A stretch of 64,000 nucleotides of DNA, from NCBI RefSeq assembly GCF_016907365.1, contig NZ_JAFBBV010000001.1, positions 124,001 through 188,000 of the forward strand, read 5' to 3'. A program made the translations under genes and the position numbers. This stretch comes from Oerskovia paurometabola. GTDB taxonomy: Bacteria; Actinomycetota; Actinomycetes; Actinomycetales; Cellulomonadaceae. The notes beneath the pieces are model-generated. The model ran no database searches and was not told the origin of the DNA. It worked only from the letters and a program-made list of their open reading frames with translations. This document shows, piece by piece, positions 45,096 to 54,079 of the stretch; position 1 is the stretch's first letter, and the number at the start of each line of letters is the position of its first letter.

Positions 45096-45971
45096 CTACT
45101 CCTCTTTCGGTGCTCAAGCTCCCAGGGGACGTCGGACGATGCCGAACGGTCCGGGTCCATGGTGTCACGTCTCGCACGGCTGTGGTGCGATGCCCGGCGA
45201 GGCCGGCAACACGTCGAGCCGAGGCGGTCTCGATGCAGCCGGAGGCGTAGCGATGGGCAGGGCGCGGCCCCGAGAACTCGCTGTGCCAACGACCACCGGA
45301 TCTCGCACAGGACGGTGGAACCTGTGCGCGAGCTGGGGTGGATGGGCGGTGCAATCAGCCCCCACGCCGTGAACCTCCACGTACCGCTGGCGACCCGATC
45401 CCCGGGCACCCTCGCCCCCCCCGCCCGCCGAGCGCGGCGATTCCCGGCAGAACCGTCAACGCGCCTCAGGCGACAAGCCGTCGACTGCGGCTGCGTCTCG
45501 GGGATCAGAGACCTCCGCGATGCTCGACGAGCGATACGCGCTTCTCATGCCCCGACCCGTGGCGACCTCCGGAGCGAACCTCGAGGCGGGCCGACCGAGC
45601 GTCGAACCTGGTCGTCCCGCGACCGGCAGGCGACGGGAGATCGTCAGGCACTGACGGTCACACCCCAGGGACCGCCTCGCCTACCGGCAACCAGCTCGTG
45701 GGTCGTCATCAGGCCGTGCTGCTGTCCTGCTCGGGGCGCTGTGCAGTCCCACCGTCACGGCATGGGCCCGTGCCTCTTCCCGCGTCCCGACCTTGTAGAC
45801 AGCCGTCAGTGCATCGGCCACGGCGCGCCAGATCGACAGCCGGGGGCACCTCAGGCTGCGGCCACGCTCCCCTGCGGGGGGACGCAAGGCGCCGGTCATC
45901 TTGCGACGCCCGTCCTGACAACGATCTTGGCTTCACATGAACTCATCGGGCGACACACGGCCCACAAAACA
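45096..45971. other. long gene-free region between jag and rsmG
   Basis: About 0.9 kb without a credible gene. Frames open here are rich in Arg/Pro/Ser in every register and have no family signature. The left end should hold the promoter for rsmG-parAB. Only one short stretch on the minus strand (45738-45833) looks like decayed protein coding. Confidence 0.6.
45738..45833 (-). pseudogene. possible remnant of a LuxR-type helix-turn-helix
   Basis: On the minus strand this segment reads IWRAVADALTAVYKVG followed by TREEARAHAVTVGLHS. It resembles the last two helices of a LuxR C-terminal domain (TVADHLTAVYRKVG..SRAEA..A...GL) with small deletions. The preceding helices are not readable in any single frame. 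This is a weak resemblance only. Confidence 0.25.
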
Positions 45972-46009
45972 CAGCGGCCCGGTGTTTCACGTGAAACACC
46001 GGGCCGCTG
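45972..46009 (-). terminator. jag-operon terminator built around parS site 6
   Basis: A perfect 38-bp palindrome. The outer 11-bp arms are CAGCGGCCCGG and complement, and the centre is an exact parS. It starts 21 bp after the jag stop codon in the direction of transcription and would form a 17-19-bp stem in RNA. Confidence 0.75.
45983..45998. other. parS site 6 (perfect), within a terminator palindrome
   Basis: TGTTTCACGTGAAACA at the exact centre of the 38-bp palindrome downstream of jag. Confidence 0.95.
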
Positions 46010-46030
46010 CGGGGGACGAGACGAAGGAGG

Positions 46031-46552
46031 TCAGGAAACCTCAGCGGGACGGATCACGACGTAGCGCTCCGGGTCCGTGCCTCGCGAGTCACTGCTCAAA
46101 CCGGCTGCGGCGACGACGTCGTGGACGACCTTGCGCTCAAAGGCATTGAGCGGCTCCATCGACAGCTCGGTACCCGACTCGCGCACCTTCGCGATCGCCT
46201 TGGTCGCGAGCTCGGTCAGCTCGATCTTGCGCTGCGCACGGAAGCCAGCGATGTCGAGCATGAGCCGACTGCGCTCGCCGGTCCGCGCCTGAACCGCGAG
46301 CCGCGTCAGCTCCTGGAGCGCGTCCAGGACCTCCCCCTCCTTGCCCACCAGGTGCCGCAACGAGGTCGGCTCGTCGGCGACGATCTCGAGTGCTGCGCGC
46401 CCGTGGTCGATGTCGATGTCGATGTCGCCGTCGAGGTCGGCGATGTCGAGGAACTCCTCGAGGTAGTCCGCTGCGACTTCGCCTTCCTCCTCGAGACGCG
46501 TCATCTCGTCGGGTGCGTGGTCTTCGGCAGCGGGTGCGTCGGTCGACGACAT
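46031..46552 (-). CDS. jag: Jag/KhpB-like single-stranded nucleic-acid-binding protein
   Basis: 173 residues. An acidic N-terminus is followed by a KH domain (IVADEPTSLRHLVGKEGEV) and an R3H-type domain (SMEPLNAFERKVVHDVVAAA and RYVVIRPA). Binds RNA and is linked to cell division and growth in Gram-positives. The ATG follows AAGGAG by 8 nt. It is the last gene of the rpmH-rnpA-yidD-yidC-jag operon. Confidence 0.93.
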   Translation of the reverse strand: MSSTDAPAAEDHAPDEMTRLEEEGEVAADYLEEFLDIADLDGDIDIDIDHGRAALEIVADEPTSLRHLVGKEGEVLDALQELTRLAVQARTGERSRLMLDIAGFRAQRKIELTELATKAIAKVRESGTELSMEPLNAFERKVVHDVVAAAGLSSDSRGTDPERYVVIRPAEVS

Positions 46553-46624
46553 TGCTGACTCCTTGGGGTCATGAGAACCCCGGGGTCTCGAAGGAACCTC
46601 GGCGCTCTCGGAACAGGACTGGGG

Positions 46625-47704
46625 CTACTTCTTCGGCTGCTTCGGCTTCGGGGAACCCTTGCCGGTCCCCTTGGCCGGACCGTCGGTCTCACCATCGACC
46701 GGGGCATCGTTGACCGGGGCATCGTTGACCTCGGCAGACGGAGCCGTCGTTCCGTTGATGACGCGAGGCGTGCCTGGCTTCTGGCGGTCCTTGCGCTTGG
46801 GCTGCTGACGCTGGCCGCGGGGCTGCTCGATGACCGGAGCCGCCTCCTCGACGATGCCCTTGGCTGCGGCCTTGCGAGCCTTGCGCTCCTTCATGAGGCG
46901 CTCGGCCTCGGATCCCGGAGCGGGCATGCGCTTGATCGTGTAGAACTGCTGGCCCATGGACCAGAGGTTCGTCGTGGTCCAGTAGACGAGGACACCCACG
47001 GGGAAGTTCACGCCGGAGACCGCGAAGATGAAGGGGAAGACGTAGAGCATCATCTTCTGCGTCGACGCCATGGGGCCCTCGAGCGCCGACTTCGGCATGT
47101 TCTTCATGGTCAGCTGGCGCTGCGTGAAGAAGGTCGTGGCACACATCGCGACGATGAGGACGCCGATGACGATCTTCGCCTGCATGTCGTCGGTCTTGAG
47201 GAAGATGTCCGAGAGGTGCGCCCCGAACAGCGACGAGCTCTCGATGTCGCTCGCGACGCTCGCGTCGATCGGACCGATGGCCTTGGCATCACCGTTGGAG
47301 ATCGGCACCAGGCCGTTGAGCACGCGGAAGAGTGCGAAGAAGATCGGCGACTGGAGCAGGATCGGCAGGCACGACGCGAACGGGTTGGTGCCGTGCTTCT
47401 TGTAGAGCTCCATGGTCTCGCGACTCATGGCCTCGCGGGACGCCGGGTCGGACTTGCCCTTGTACTTCTTCTGGATGGCCTGCATCTCGGGCTGCAGCAT
47501 CTGCATGCCACGAGAGGCCTTGATCTGCTTGAAGAAGAGCGGGATCAGCAGGATACGGATGATGATCACGAGGCCGACGATCGAGAAGACCCAGCCGAGC
47601 CCGGGGCCGTCGCCCATGCCCAGGAACACGAGCCCCTGGTGGCACAGGTACATGATCCACGCCACGACCCATTCGATCGGCGCGAGGAACGCGAAGAAGT
47701 CCAT
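46625..47704 (-). CDS. yidC: membrane protein insertase YidC
   Basis: 359 residues. Inserts and folds membrane proteins with or without Sec. Five core helices are visible: WVVAWIMYLCHQGLVFL, GWVFSIVGLVIIIRILLIP, the amphipathic KYKGKSDPASREAM region, CLPILLQSPIFFALFRVLNG and later FPFIFAVSGVNFPVGVLVYW. The conserved positively charged groove residue is the Arg in IIIRILL. The C-terminal 90 residues are a basic, disordered, ribosome-facing tail. The start has GGGAG upstream. Confidence 0.96.
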   Translation of the reverse strand: MDFFAFLAPIEWVVAWIMYLCHQGLVFLGMGDGPGLGWVFSIVGLVIIIRILLIPLFFKQIKASRGMQMLQPEMQAIQKKYKGKSDPASREAMSRETMELYKKHGTNPFASCLPILLQSPIFFALFRVLNGLVPISNGDAKAIGPIDASVASDIESSSLFGAHLSDIFLKTDDMQAKIVIGVLIVAMCATTFFTQRQLTMKNMPKSALEGPMASTQKMMLYVFPFIFAVSGVNFPVGVLVYWTTTNLWSMGQQFYTIKRMPAPGSEAERLMKERKARKAAAKGIVEEAAPVIEQPRGQRQQPKRKDRQKPGTPRVINGTTAPSAEVNDAPVNDAPVDGETDGPAKGTGKGSPKPKQPKK

Positions 47705-47763
47705 CCGTACTACTCCCTAACCTTCAACAAACTGGGTCCTGACCGGCGTCGCCGGCAGGAGGA

Positions 47764-48081
47764 CTAGTGCGAGTGCTTCCTCAGCGCCTCGGGGACGTCG
47801 TCGACGCCGCCCTTGCTCCAGGGGTTGCACCTCAGCAGCCGCCAGACGGCGAGCCGTACGCCTCGCAGCACACCGTGCCGTCGTATCGCGACGAGCGCGT
47901 ACTGCGAGCACGAGGGGTAGTACTTGCAGGTGGGACCTGTCATCGGTGAGATGACGCTCTGGTACGCCCTGATGAGTCCCACCAGCACGAGCAGCGGGAT
48001 CCGCTGGACGAACCGCCACGACCGGGCGATCCAGCCCGGTGAGCTGATCCCAGCAGGTTCGGCCTGGACCGTGGCGCTCAT
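47764..48081 (-). CDS. yidD: membrane protein insertion efficiency factor YidD
   Basis: 105 residues with the YidD core [39 protein letters not shown] and [18 protein letters not shown], including its conserved cysteines. The start chosen is the ATG at 48081, which overlaps the rnpA stop (ATGA). Assists YidC, the next gene in the operon. Confidence 0.95.
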   Translation of the reverse strand: MSATVQAEPAGISSPGWIARSWRFVQRIPLLVLVGLIRAYQSVISPMTGPTCKYYPSCSQYALVAIRRHGVLRGVRLAVWRLLRCNPWSKGGVDDVPEALRKHSH

Positions 48082-48443
48082 GCGTCGGCCGATCGACGGT
48101 CCCACTGGGCGACGGCGCGCTTGATGCAGGACGCGAGGTCCTGGTCGAGCCGGGCGTAGTCGCTGTCGGACGAGGCCGGAAGAGCCCGCACGACGACACG
48201 GGACCGTGGCGGCAGTGCGTCGAGGTACGCCGAAGACGCGGCGCGCAGGCGCCGCTTCACCTTGTTCCGGTGCACGGCGTTGCCCACGGCCTTGGAAACG
48301 ACAAAACCGACCTGTGGTGGCTCGTCGCCCCCAGGGTCTTGGGAGAGATGAACCACCACGGTCGATCGTCCCGCGCGCACGCCACTTCGCACCGCCCGTT
48401 CAAAATCTACGGAACGGCGCAAGCGGTGCGCCGCGGGTAGCAC
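48078..48443 (-). CDS. rnpA: ribonuclease P protein component
   Basis: 121 residues. Protein subunit of RNase P, which trims tRNA 5' ends. [21 protein letters not shown] and the basic signature [13 protein letters not shown] are present. The GTG start is 6 bp after the rpmH stop. Confidence 0.96.
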   Translation of the reverse strand: MLPAAHRLRRSVDFERAVRSGVRAGRSTVVVHLSQDPGGDEPPQVGFVVSKAVGNAVHRNKVKRRLRAASSAYLDALPPRSRVVVRALPASSDSDYARLDQDLASCIKRAVAQWDRRSADA

Positions 48444-48449
48444 CTGCTG

Positions 48450-48587
48450 TCAGGCAGAGAGCTCGGCGCGGCCCTTGCGACGACGGGCTGCCAGGATGGC
48501 GCGGCCGGCGCGGGTGCGCATACGCAGCCGGAAACCGTGGGTCTTCGCACGGCGCCGGTTGTTCGGCTGGAAAGTCCGCTTGCTCAC
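48450..48587 (-). CDS. rpmH: 50S ribosomal protein L34
   Basis: 45 residues, highly basic, beginning [18 protein letters not shown] after the start and ending AELSA. This is a textbook L34. The start is the GTG at 48587, with GGAG 8 nt upstream. It is the first gene of the rpmH-rnpA-yidD-yidC-jag operon, divergent from dnaA. Confidence 0.97.
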   Translation of the reverse strand: MSKRTFQPNNRRRAKTHGFRLRMRTRAGRAILAARRRKGRAELSA

Positions 48588-49089
48588 GAGGTACTCCAAG
48601 AACGTCGGGGAGGTACACCGTCTATGTCCTCGACGATGCAGTGCTACAGCTGGAAGGGATGCAGTTCTGCACCCCAGCCGCCCGTGTACCCGCCACGATC
48701 AGTCCGTGGATTCGCCCCCGTGAGGGCGCGCGAAAGTACCTGGAACGGCTGTCTGACGTTACGCCGCGGACCCCCCTCGGGTCAAACCCGGGTTCCACGA
48801 CGCCGAGCCTGTCATGATATGTCGTGCAGCGACCGGTACGTCTACCCTGGTCCTGGCGCGAGAGGCCGAGTCCCGCGAGAGAGGCCGAGCGGGGCACCAC
48901 CCTCCGCGCCGTCACCGTCTTGTCGAACGACCGTCCATCACCCGACCACCGGTCGACGGCCGTCATGCTCGGGAGCGTTGCGAGTAATCCCCACAGGTTG
49001 TGGAAAACTATGTGGATAACGGGTCCGCGTGGCACACTCCAGACTGATCCTGATCATCATGCAGCACCCGACGACGAAGGAATCACCTG
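48588..49089. promoter_or_regulatory. divergent rpmH/dnaA control region with DnaA boxes
   Basis: 502 bp without a gene. A perfect DnaA box TGTGGATAA (complement of TTATCCACA) lies at 49011-49019, and a weaker TTGTGGAAA at 48999-49007. Both are within 95 bp of the dnaA start, consistent with self-control of dnaA. Confidence 0.75.
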
Positions 49090-50517
49090 GTGTCCAACCC
49101 CGACGAGAACATCGCAGACGTCTGGGCTCAGACCATCGCCGTCCTCGAAGCCAGCCCCGACATGACGCCGCGCCAGATCGCCTTCATCAAGCTGGCCAAG
49201 CCGCTCGCGATCCTCGACGACACCGTCTTCATCGCCGTCCCGCACGAGCAGACGCGAACCTACCTGGAGACGCGGGTCCGCGACGAGCTCGTCTCCGCGA
49301 TGGCGGGAGCGCTCGGCAGGGACGTCCGCTTCGGGATCACGGTCGACCCCGAGCTGGCCGCCGAACCGCCGTCACCGGCGGCGCTCACCGCCAGCGTGCC
49401 CGAGCCGCCGATGCAGGTCCACGTCGAGCCCGAGCGCGAGCGCATGCTCCCCGCACCGGTCCCGCAGCGCCCGCACGCGGAGCCGACCCGTCTGAACCCG
49501 AAGTACATCTTCGAGACGTTCGTCATCGGCTCCTCGAACCGCTTCGCGCACGCCGCCGCCGTCGCTGTCGCCGAGGCCCCGGCCAAGGCCTACAACCCCC
49601 TGTTCATCTACGGGCAGTCCGGTCTGGGCAAGACGCACCTGCTCCACGCGATCGGGCACTACGCGCACAACCTGTACCCGAACGTGCGGGTGCGGTACGT
49701 GAACTCCGAGGAGTTCACCAACGACTTCATCAACTCGATCGGCGAGGGCAAGGCCGGGGCGTTCCAGCGCCGCTACCGCGACGTCGACGTCCTCCTCATC
49801 GACGACATCCAGTTCCTGCAGGGCAAGGAGCAGACGATGGAGGAGTTCTTCCACACCTTCAACGCGCTGCACAACGCCAACAAGCAGCTCGTCATCACGT
49901 CGGACCTGCCGCCCAAGCAGCTCAACGGCTTCGAGGACCGCCTGCGCAGCCGGTTCGAGTGGGGTCTCATCACCGACGTCCAGCCCCCCGACCTCGAGAC
50001 CCGTATCGCGATCCTCCGCAAGAAGGCCGCGAGCGAGCGCCTCGCCGTCCCGACGGACGTCCTGTCCTACATCGGTTCGAAGATCTCGACGAACATCCGC
50101 GAGCTCGAGGGCGCCCTGATCCGCGTGACCGCCTTCGCGAACCTCAACAGGCAGCAGGTCGACCTCGCTCTCGCGGAGATCGTCCTCAAGGACCTCATCA
50201 CCGACGACGACGCGTCCGAGATCACGCCCGCGAGCGTCATCGCCCAGACGGCTGCCTACTTCGGCCTGACGATCGAGGACCTGTGCGGCAGCTCGCGCTC
50301 TCGTGTCCTGGTCACCGCGCGCCAGATCGCGATGTACCTGTGCCGCGAGCTGACCGATCTTTCTCTGCCGAAGATCGGTCAGCAGTTCGGCGGCCGCGAC
50401 CACACGACGGTGATGCACGCGAACCGCAAGATCACCGAGCAGATGGCCGAGCGTCGCTCGACGTACAACCAGGTCACCGAGCTGACGAGCAGGATCAAGC
50501 AGCAGCACCGGGGCTGA
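49090..50517 (+). CDS. dnaA: chromosomal replication initiator DnaA
   Basis: 475 residues. Domain I (about 1-85) starts NIADVWAQTIAVLEASP. A short Pro-rich linker follows. The AAA+ domain has NPKYIFETFVIGSSNRFAHA, Walker A YGQSGLGKTHLLHAIG and Walker B VLLIDDIQFLQGK. Domain IV has the DNA-binding signature FGGRDHTTVMHANRKI. The GTG start follows AAGGA by 8 nt. It marks the origin: genes to the left are mostly leftward and those to the right rightward. Confidence 0.98.
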   Translation: MSNPDENIADVWAQTIAVLEASPDMTPRQIAFIKLAKPLAILDDTVFIAVPHEQTRTYLETRVRDELVSAMAGALGRDVRFGITVDPELAAEPPSPAALTASVPEPPMQVHVEPERERMLPAPVPQRPHAEPTRLNPKYIFETFVIGSSNRFAHAAAVAVAEAPAKAYNPLFIYGQSGLGKTHLLHAIGHYAHNLYPNVRVRYVNSEEFTNDFINSIGEGKAGAFQRRYRDVDVLLIDDIQFLQGKEQTMEEFFHTFNALHNANKQLVITSDLPPKQLNGFEDRLRSRFEWGLITDVQPPDLETRIAILRKKAASERLAVPTDVLSYIGSKISTNIRELEGALIRVTAFANLNRQQVDLALAEIVLKDLITDDDASEITPASVIAQTAAYFGLTIEDLCGSSRSRVLVTARQIAMYLCRELTDLSLPKIGQQFGGRDHTTVMHANRKITEQMAERRSTYNQVTELTSRIKQQHRG

Positions 50518-51831
50518 GCCCCGGCCGTGCCGCGAGCGGTCGCGCTCGCTGGATGAGGGTCGCCCTGGGTGGGGCGGGTGGGGGTGTGCCCCGCTCAACC
50601 CTCCGCGCCCTCGTTCCTCGGGCGGTCTCGCCAGGCCCACGACGAGCGGCGCACCCTGCCCCACCCCAGGTCGACGCACCTTCTGCGTAGCGCAGCCTCT
50701 GGCGAACACCTGCCACCTGGGCTGCGGTGACCTCACCCCTCCGCCCAGCACACGGTGCCCCTGCGCTCCGCGTACACCTCCGCCCCGTCGTCCAGCGGAG
50801 CGCTCGTCCCCGCGGCTGGACGTCGTCCACAGCGCCTGTTCACGCGGCCCGAGGAACGTCCGATCAGGAGCGCCGGTACCCGCAGACCCAGCAGCCTGAC
50901 GTCCTCGGACTGATGTCACCGGTGACATCGTCCCCAGCTCGCAAGGACGCCCGCTGCCTGTTATGCACCTTAAGCGGCTTTCCTGTGGATGAACTTCCGT
51001 CGGGTCTTCAACGTCTGTGCACAGAGGCCCGACGTCGGCGCGCGTCCTCGATCTGACGGCTCTCCACAGTCCTGTGGATGCACAGGCAGTTCATGCCCAT
51101 GTGTACAAGTGCCGGTGGATATCCACTTGTCCCCATAGTTGTCCACAAGGCCTGGGGGTATGTCCACCGCTCGACGCCGGCCGTCCCCAGATCAGCATCA
51201 CTGCGTCCCCAGCGGCCTGTGTACAGGGCACTCTGTGCTGTGTACAGATCGCTCGCCGGAGCGCCTCCCCCACAAGCTTGTGCACCTACCTGTGGATAAC
51301 TGTGGACGACGGGGCACATCGTGTGGACAGAGGAGGTCCCGTCGGTGGACGGTGATCTGTGGACAACTCGTCGTCAACAGTGCCTGCGATTTACCCACAG
51401 GCCCGTACCCACTTCGTCCACACGCAGAATCGGCCTCTGACCTGCGCGAAGACCCGTTTTCCACACTTTGCACAGCACCGATGACTACGACGAATGATCT
51501 CTAAGCAGGAAAAATCCACACGCCTTCATCTGGTCCCGGGCCGTTCGAGCTGCCTCATCTCGCACCTGTGACCGCCGTCACATCGAGCCCGGGCAGGCGC
51601 AGGACGGACACCGATCCACAGAGCGTGCCAGAGGTACCGGGCAACGCCGGGTCTCGCGTAGGGTTCATGCGGGCACGACGACCCGAACAGGTCTTGCCCT
51701 CCCCGACGGCGAGGAGGGTGACGCGAGAACACGCGACGTGCGATCTTCATGCACAAGCGAACTCACCCCTGTGTACCGCGCGGTCGAGTGCCTGACATGT
51801 GAAGATCGATCCATGGACGAGAGGGTGTGGG
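50518..51831. other. oriC: oriC, dnaA-dnaN intergenic region
   Basis: 1.3 kb without a gene, with many DnaA boxes mainly between 50984 and 51520. Best matches: TTGTCCACA at 51139-51147, TGTGGATAA at 51291-51299, TGTGGACAA at 51358-51366. Weaker: TGTGGATGA 50984-50992, TGTGGATGC 51073-51081, TGTGGACGA 51301-51309, TGTGGACAG 51322-51330, TTACCCACA 51391-51399, TTTTCCACA 51457-51465. The most A/T-rich part (about 51479-51520) is a candidate unwinding element. Confidence 0.93.
50912..50929. promoter_or_regulatory. 18-bp perfect palindrome in oriC
   Basis: GATGTCACCGGTGACATC, unrelated to the DnaA box. It may bind a regulator of initiation or of dnaN. Confidence 0.6.
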
Positions 51832-52962
51832 ATGAAGTTCCGGGTTGAGCGTGATGTCCTGGCCGACGCAGTGACCTGGACGGCCCGTACGTTGCCGACG
51901 CGGCCTCCGGCGCCCGTCCTTGCAGGGGTACGCATCGAGGCCGACGCGGTCGGCACCATCGGGCTGTCGAGCTTCGACTACGAGGTGTCCGCACGCTCCG
52001 AGATCCCCGCGGAGGTCGTCGAGCCGGGGACGGTCCTGGTGTCCGGTCGCCTCCTCGCGGAGATCTCTCGCGCGCTGCCCGCCAAGCCGGTGGACTTCGC
52101 GGTCGAGGGCAACAAGGTGATCGTCACGTGCGGCGCGAGCCGTTTCACGCTCCTCACCATGCCTGTGGAGGACTACCCGGCGCTGCCGGCGATGCCGGAG
52201 CTGTCGGGCACCGTCTCGGGCGACGAACTGACGCACGCCGTGGCCCAGGTGACGGTGGCCGCGAGCCGCGACGACACGCTGCCGCTGCTGACGGGCGTGC
52301 GTATGGAGATCGACGGCGAGCGGATCACGCTGCTCGCGACGGACCGCTACCGTCTCGCGCTGCGCGAGCTCACCTGGACCCCGTCCTCCCCCGACTTCAA
52401 CGCGGTCGCCCTCGTCCGCGCGCGCACGCTCAACGACGTCGCGAAGTCCCTGGGCAGCTCGGGCCTGGTCAACGTGGGTCTCACGGCGGGCTCGGGCGTC
52501 GACCTCATCGGCTTCGAGGCCGGGGGCCGTCACACGACCTCCCAGCTCGTCGACGGCGACTACCCTGCGGTCCGCCGGCTCTTCCCGGACGAGACCCCCA
52601 TCCACGCGGTCATGGCGACCGCCCCGCTGATCGACGCGGCGAAGCGTGTCTCGCTCGTCGCCGAGCGCAACACCCCCATCCGCCTGTCGTTCACGGACGG
52701 TCAGGTCGTGCTCGACGCGGGCCAGGGGGACGACGCGCAGGCGTCCGAGGCCCTCGAGGCCGTCCTGGTGGGCGAGGAGATCTCGGTCGCGTTCAACCCG
52801 CAGTTCCTGCTCGACGGCCTGGGGGCGCTGGGTACGGACTTCGTCCGACTGAGCTTCACGCACCCCAACAAGCCGGTCGAGTTCACCGGTCAGGAGTCGT
52901 TGGACGGCGAGGACTCGTCGCACTACCGCTACCTGCTGGTCCCCATCCGCTTCGCGAGCTAG
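51832..52962 (+). CDS. dnaN: DNA polymerase III beta subunit (sliding clamp)
   Basis: 376 residues. Ring-shaped clamp that tethers DNA polymerase. The start is the ATG at 51832 (MKFRVERDVLADAV), preceded by GAGGG. The usual three-domain layout is present: SRFTLLTMPVEDYPALP, LLATDRYRLALREL in the middle and HYRYLLVPIR at the C-terminus. Confidence 0.98.
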   Translation: MKFRVERDVLADAVTWTARTLPTRPPAPVLAGVRIEADAVGTIGLSSFDYEVSARSEIPAEVVEPGTVLVSGRLLAEISRALPAKPVDFAVEGNKVIVTCGASRFTLLTMPVEDYPALPAMPELSGTVSGDELTHAVAQVTVAASRDDTLPLLTGVRMEIDGERITLLATDRYRLALRELTWTPSSPDFNAVALVRARTLNDVAKSLGSSGLVNVGLTAGSGVDLIGFEAGGRHTTSQLVDGDYPAVRRLFPDETPIHAVMATAPLIDAAKRVSLVAERNTPIRLSFTDGQVVLDAGQGDDAQASEALEAVLVGEEISVAFNPQFLLDGLGALGTDFVRLSFTHPNKPVEFTGQESLDGEDSSHYRYLLVPIRFAS

Positions 52963-53011
52963 CGGCGACCACGCCGCGCACGGCTCGAGCTCTACGGTAC
53001 GGAGGCACGCG

Positions 53012-53911
53012 ATGGTCACGCACATCGGACTGGTCGGACTCGGCAAGATGGGCGCGAACATGCGCACCCGTCTGCGCGCGGGCGGCATCGAGGTCACGGG
53101 GTTCGACCAGAACCCCGAGGTCTCGGACGTCGCCTCGCTCGCGGAGCTGGTCGCCGCGCTGCCCCCGGGGCAGCGGTTCGTGTGGGTCATGGTCCCCTCG
53201 GGGCCCGTCACGCGCGGCGTGGTGACCGAGCTAGCGGGACTGCTCACGGACGGCGACGTCGTGATCGAGGGTGGGAACTCCCACTTCTCGGACGACTCCG
53301 AGCATGCCGCGCACCTCGCCCCGCTGGGCATCGGCTACCTCGACGTCGGCGTCTCGGGGGGCGTCTGGGGGCTCGAGAACGGCTACGGCCTGATGGTGGG
53401 CGGTGACGCGGCGCTCGTCGAGGCCGCGATGCCGGTCTTCGACGCGCTGCGCCCGGAGGGGCCGCGCGAGGAGGGCTTCGTGCACGCCGGGGCGGTGGGG
53501 GCCGGTCACTACGCGAAGATGGTCCACAACGGCATCGAGTACGGCCTGATGCAGGCCTATGCCGAGGGGTACGAGCTGCTCGAGGCCAAGGACATCGTCA
53601 CGGACGTCCCGGGGACCCTCAAGGCCTGGACGCGTGGCACCGTCGTCCGGTCGTGGCTCCTGGACCTCCTGGTCAAGGCGCTCGAGGAGGACCCGGAGCT
53701 GGGCGAGATCAGCGACTGGGTCGAGGACTCGGGCGAGGGCCGCTGGACTGTGGACGAGGCGATCGACAGCGCGGTGCCGCTCCCCGTGATCTCGGCCGCG
53801 CTCTTCGCCCGGTTCGCCTCACGTCAGGGCGCTTCGCCCGCGATGAAGGCGGTCGCGGCCCTGCGTCAGCAGTTCGGCGGGCATGCCGTGAAGCCTGCCG
53901 GCGGTTCCTGA
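53012..53911 (+). CDS. gnd: 6-phosphogluconate dehydrogenase, short decarboxylating type
   Basis: 299 residues, the short form (the E. coli-type enzyme has about 470). The Rossmann motif is HIGLVGLGKMGANM. The catalytic segments are EGGNSHFSDD, DVGVSGGVWGLENG and HYAKMVHNGIEYGLMQAYAE. Converts 6-phosphogluconate to ribulose 5-phosphate with NAD(P). It lies between dnaN and recF, as in many actinobacteria; the link to replication is only positional. Confidence 0.95.
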   Translation: MVTHIGLVGLGKMGANMRTRLRAGGIEVTGFDQNPEVSDVASLAELVAALPPGQRFVWVMVPSGPVTRGVVTELAGLLTDGDVVIEGGNSHFSDDSEHAAHLAPLGIGYLDVGVSGGVWGLENGYGLMVGGDAALVEAAMPVFDALRPEGPREEGFVHAGAVGAGHYAKMVHNGIEYGLMQAYAEGYELLEAKDIVTDVPGTLKAWTRGTVVRSWLLDLLVKALEEDPELGEISDWVEDSGEGRWTVDEAIDSAVPLPVISAALFARFASRQGASPAMKAVAALRQQFGGHAVKPAGGS

Positions 53912-54079
53912 GGCGGAGGTTCTCCCTGCCCGACGACGTCGATCGCCCGGTAGGTCGTCGCACCGGGGAGGCCGCACACTGGTAGGCGTCGTCCGGTGCC
54001 CTCTCCACAGGCCGTCCACATGCTGTGGGCGGACCGCACCGGCACGACCAGACGACCCGACCCGACGCCGTAGGACCTG

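Noticed and set aside
45087..46064. 325-codon rightward frame across the jag-rsmG gap
   Set aside because: Overlaps the terminator, parS and jag on the other strand; Arg/Pro/Thr-rich with no motif and no ribosome-binding site.
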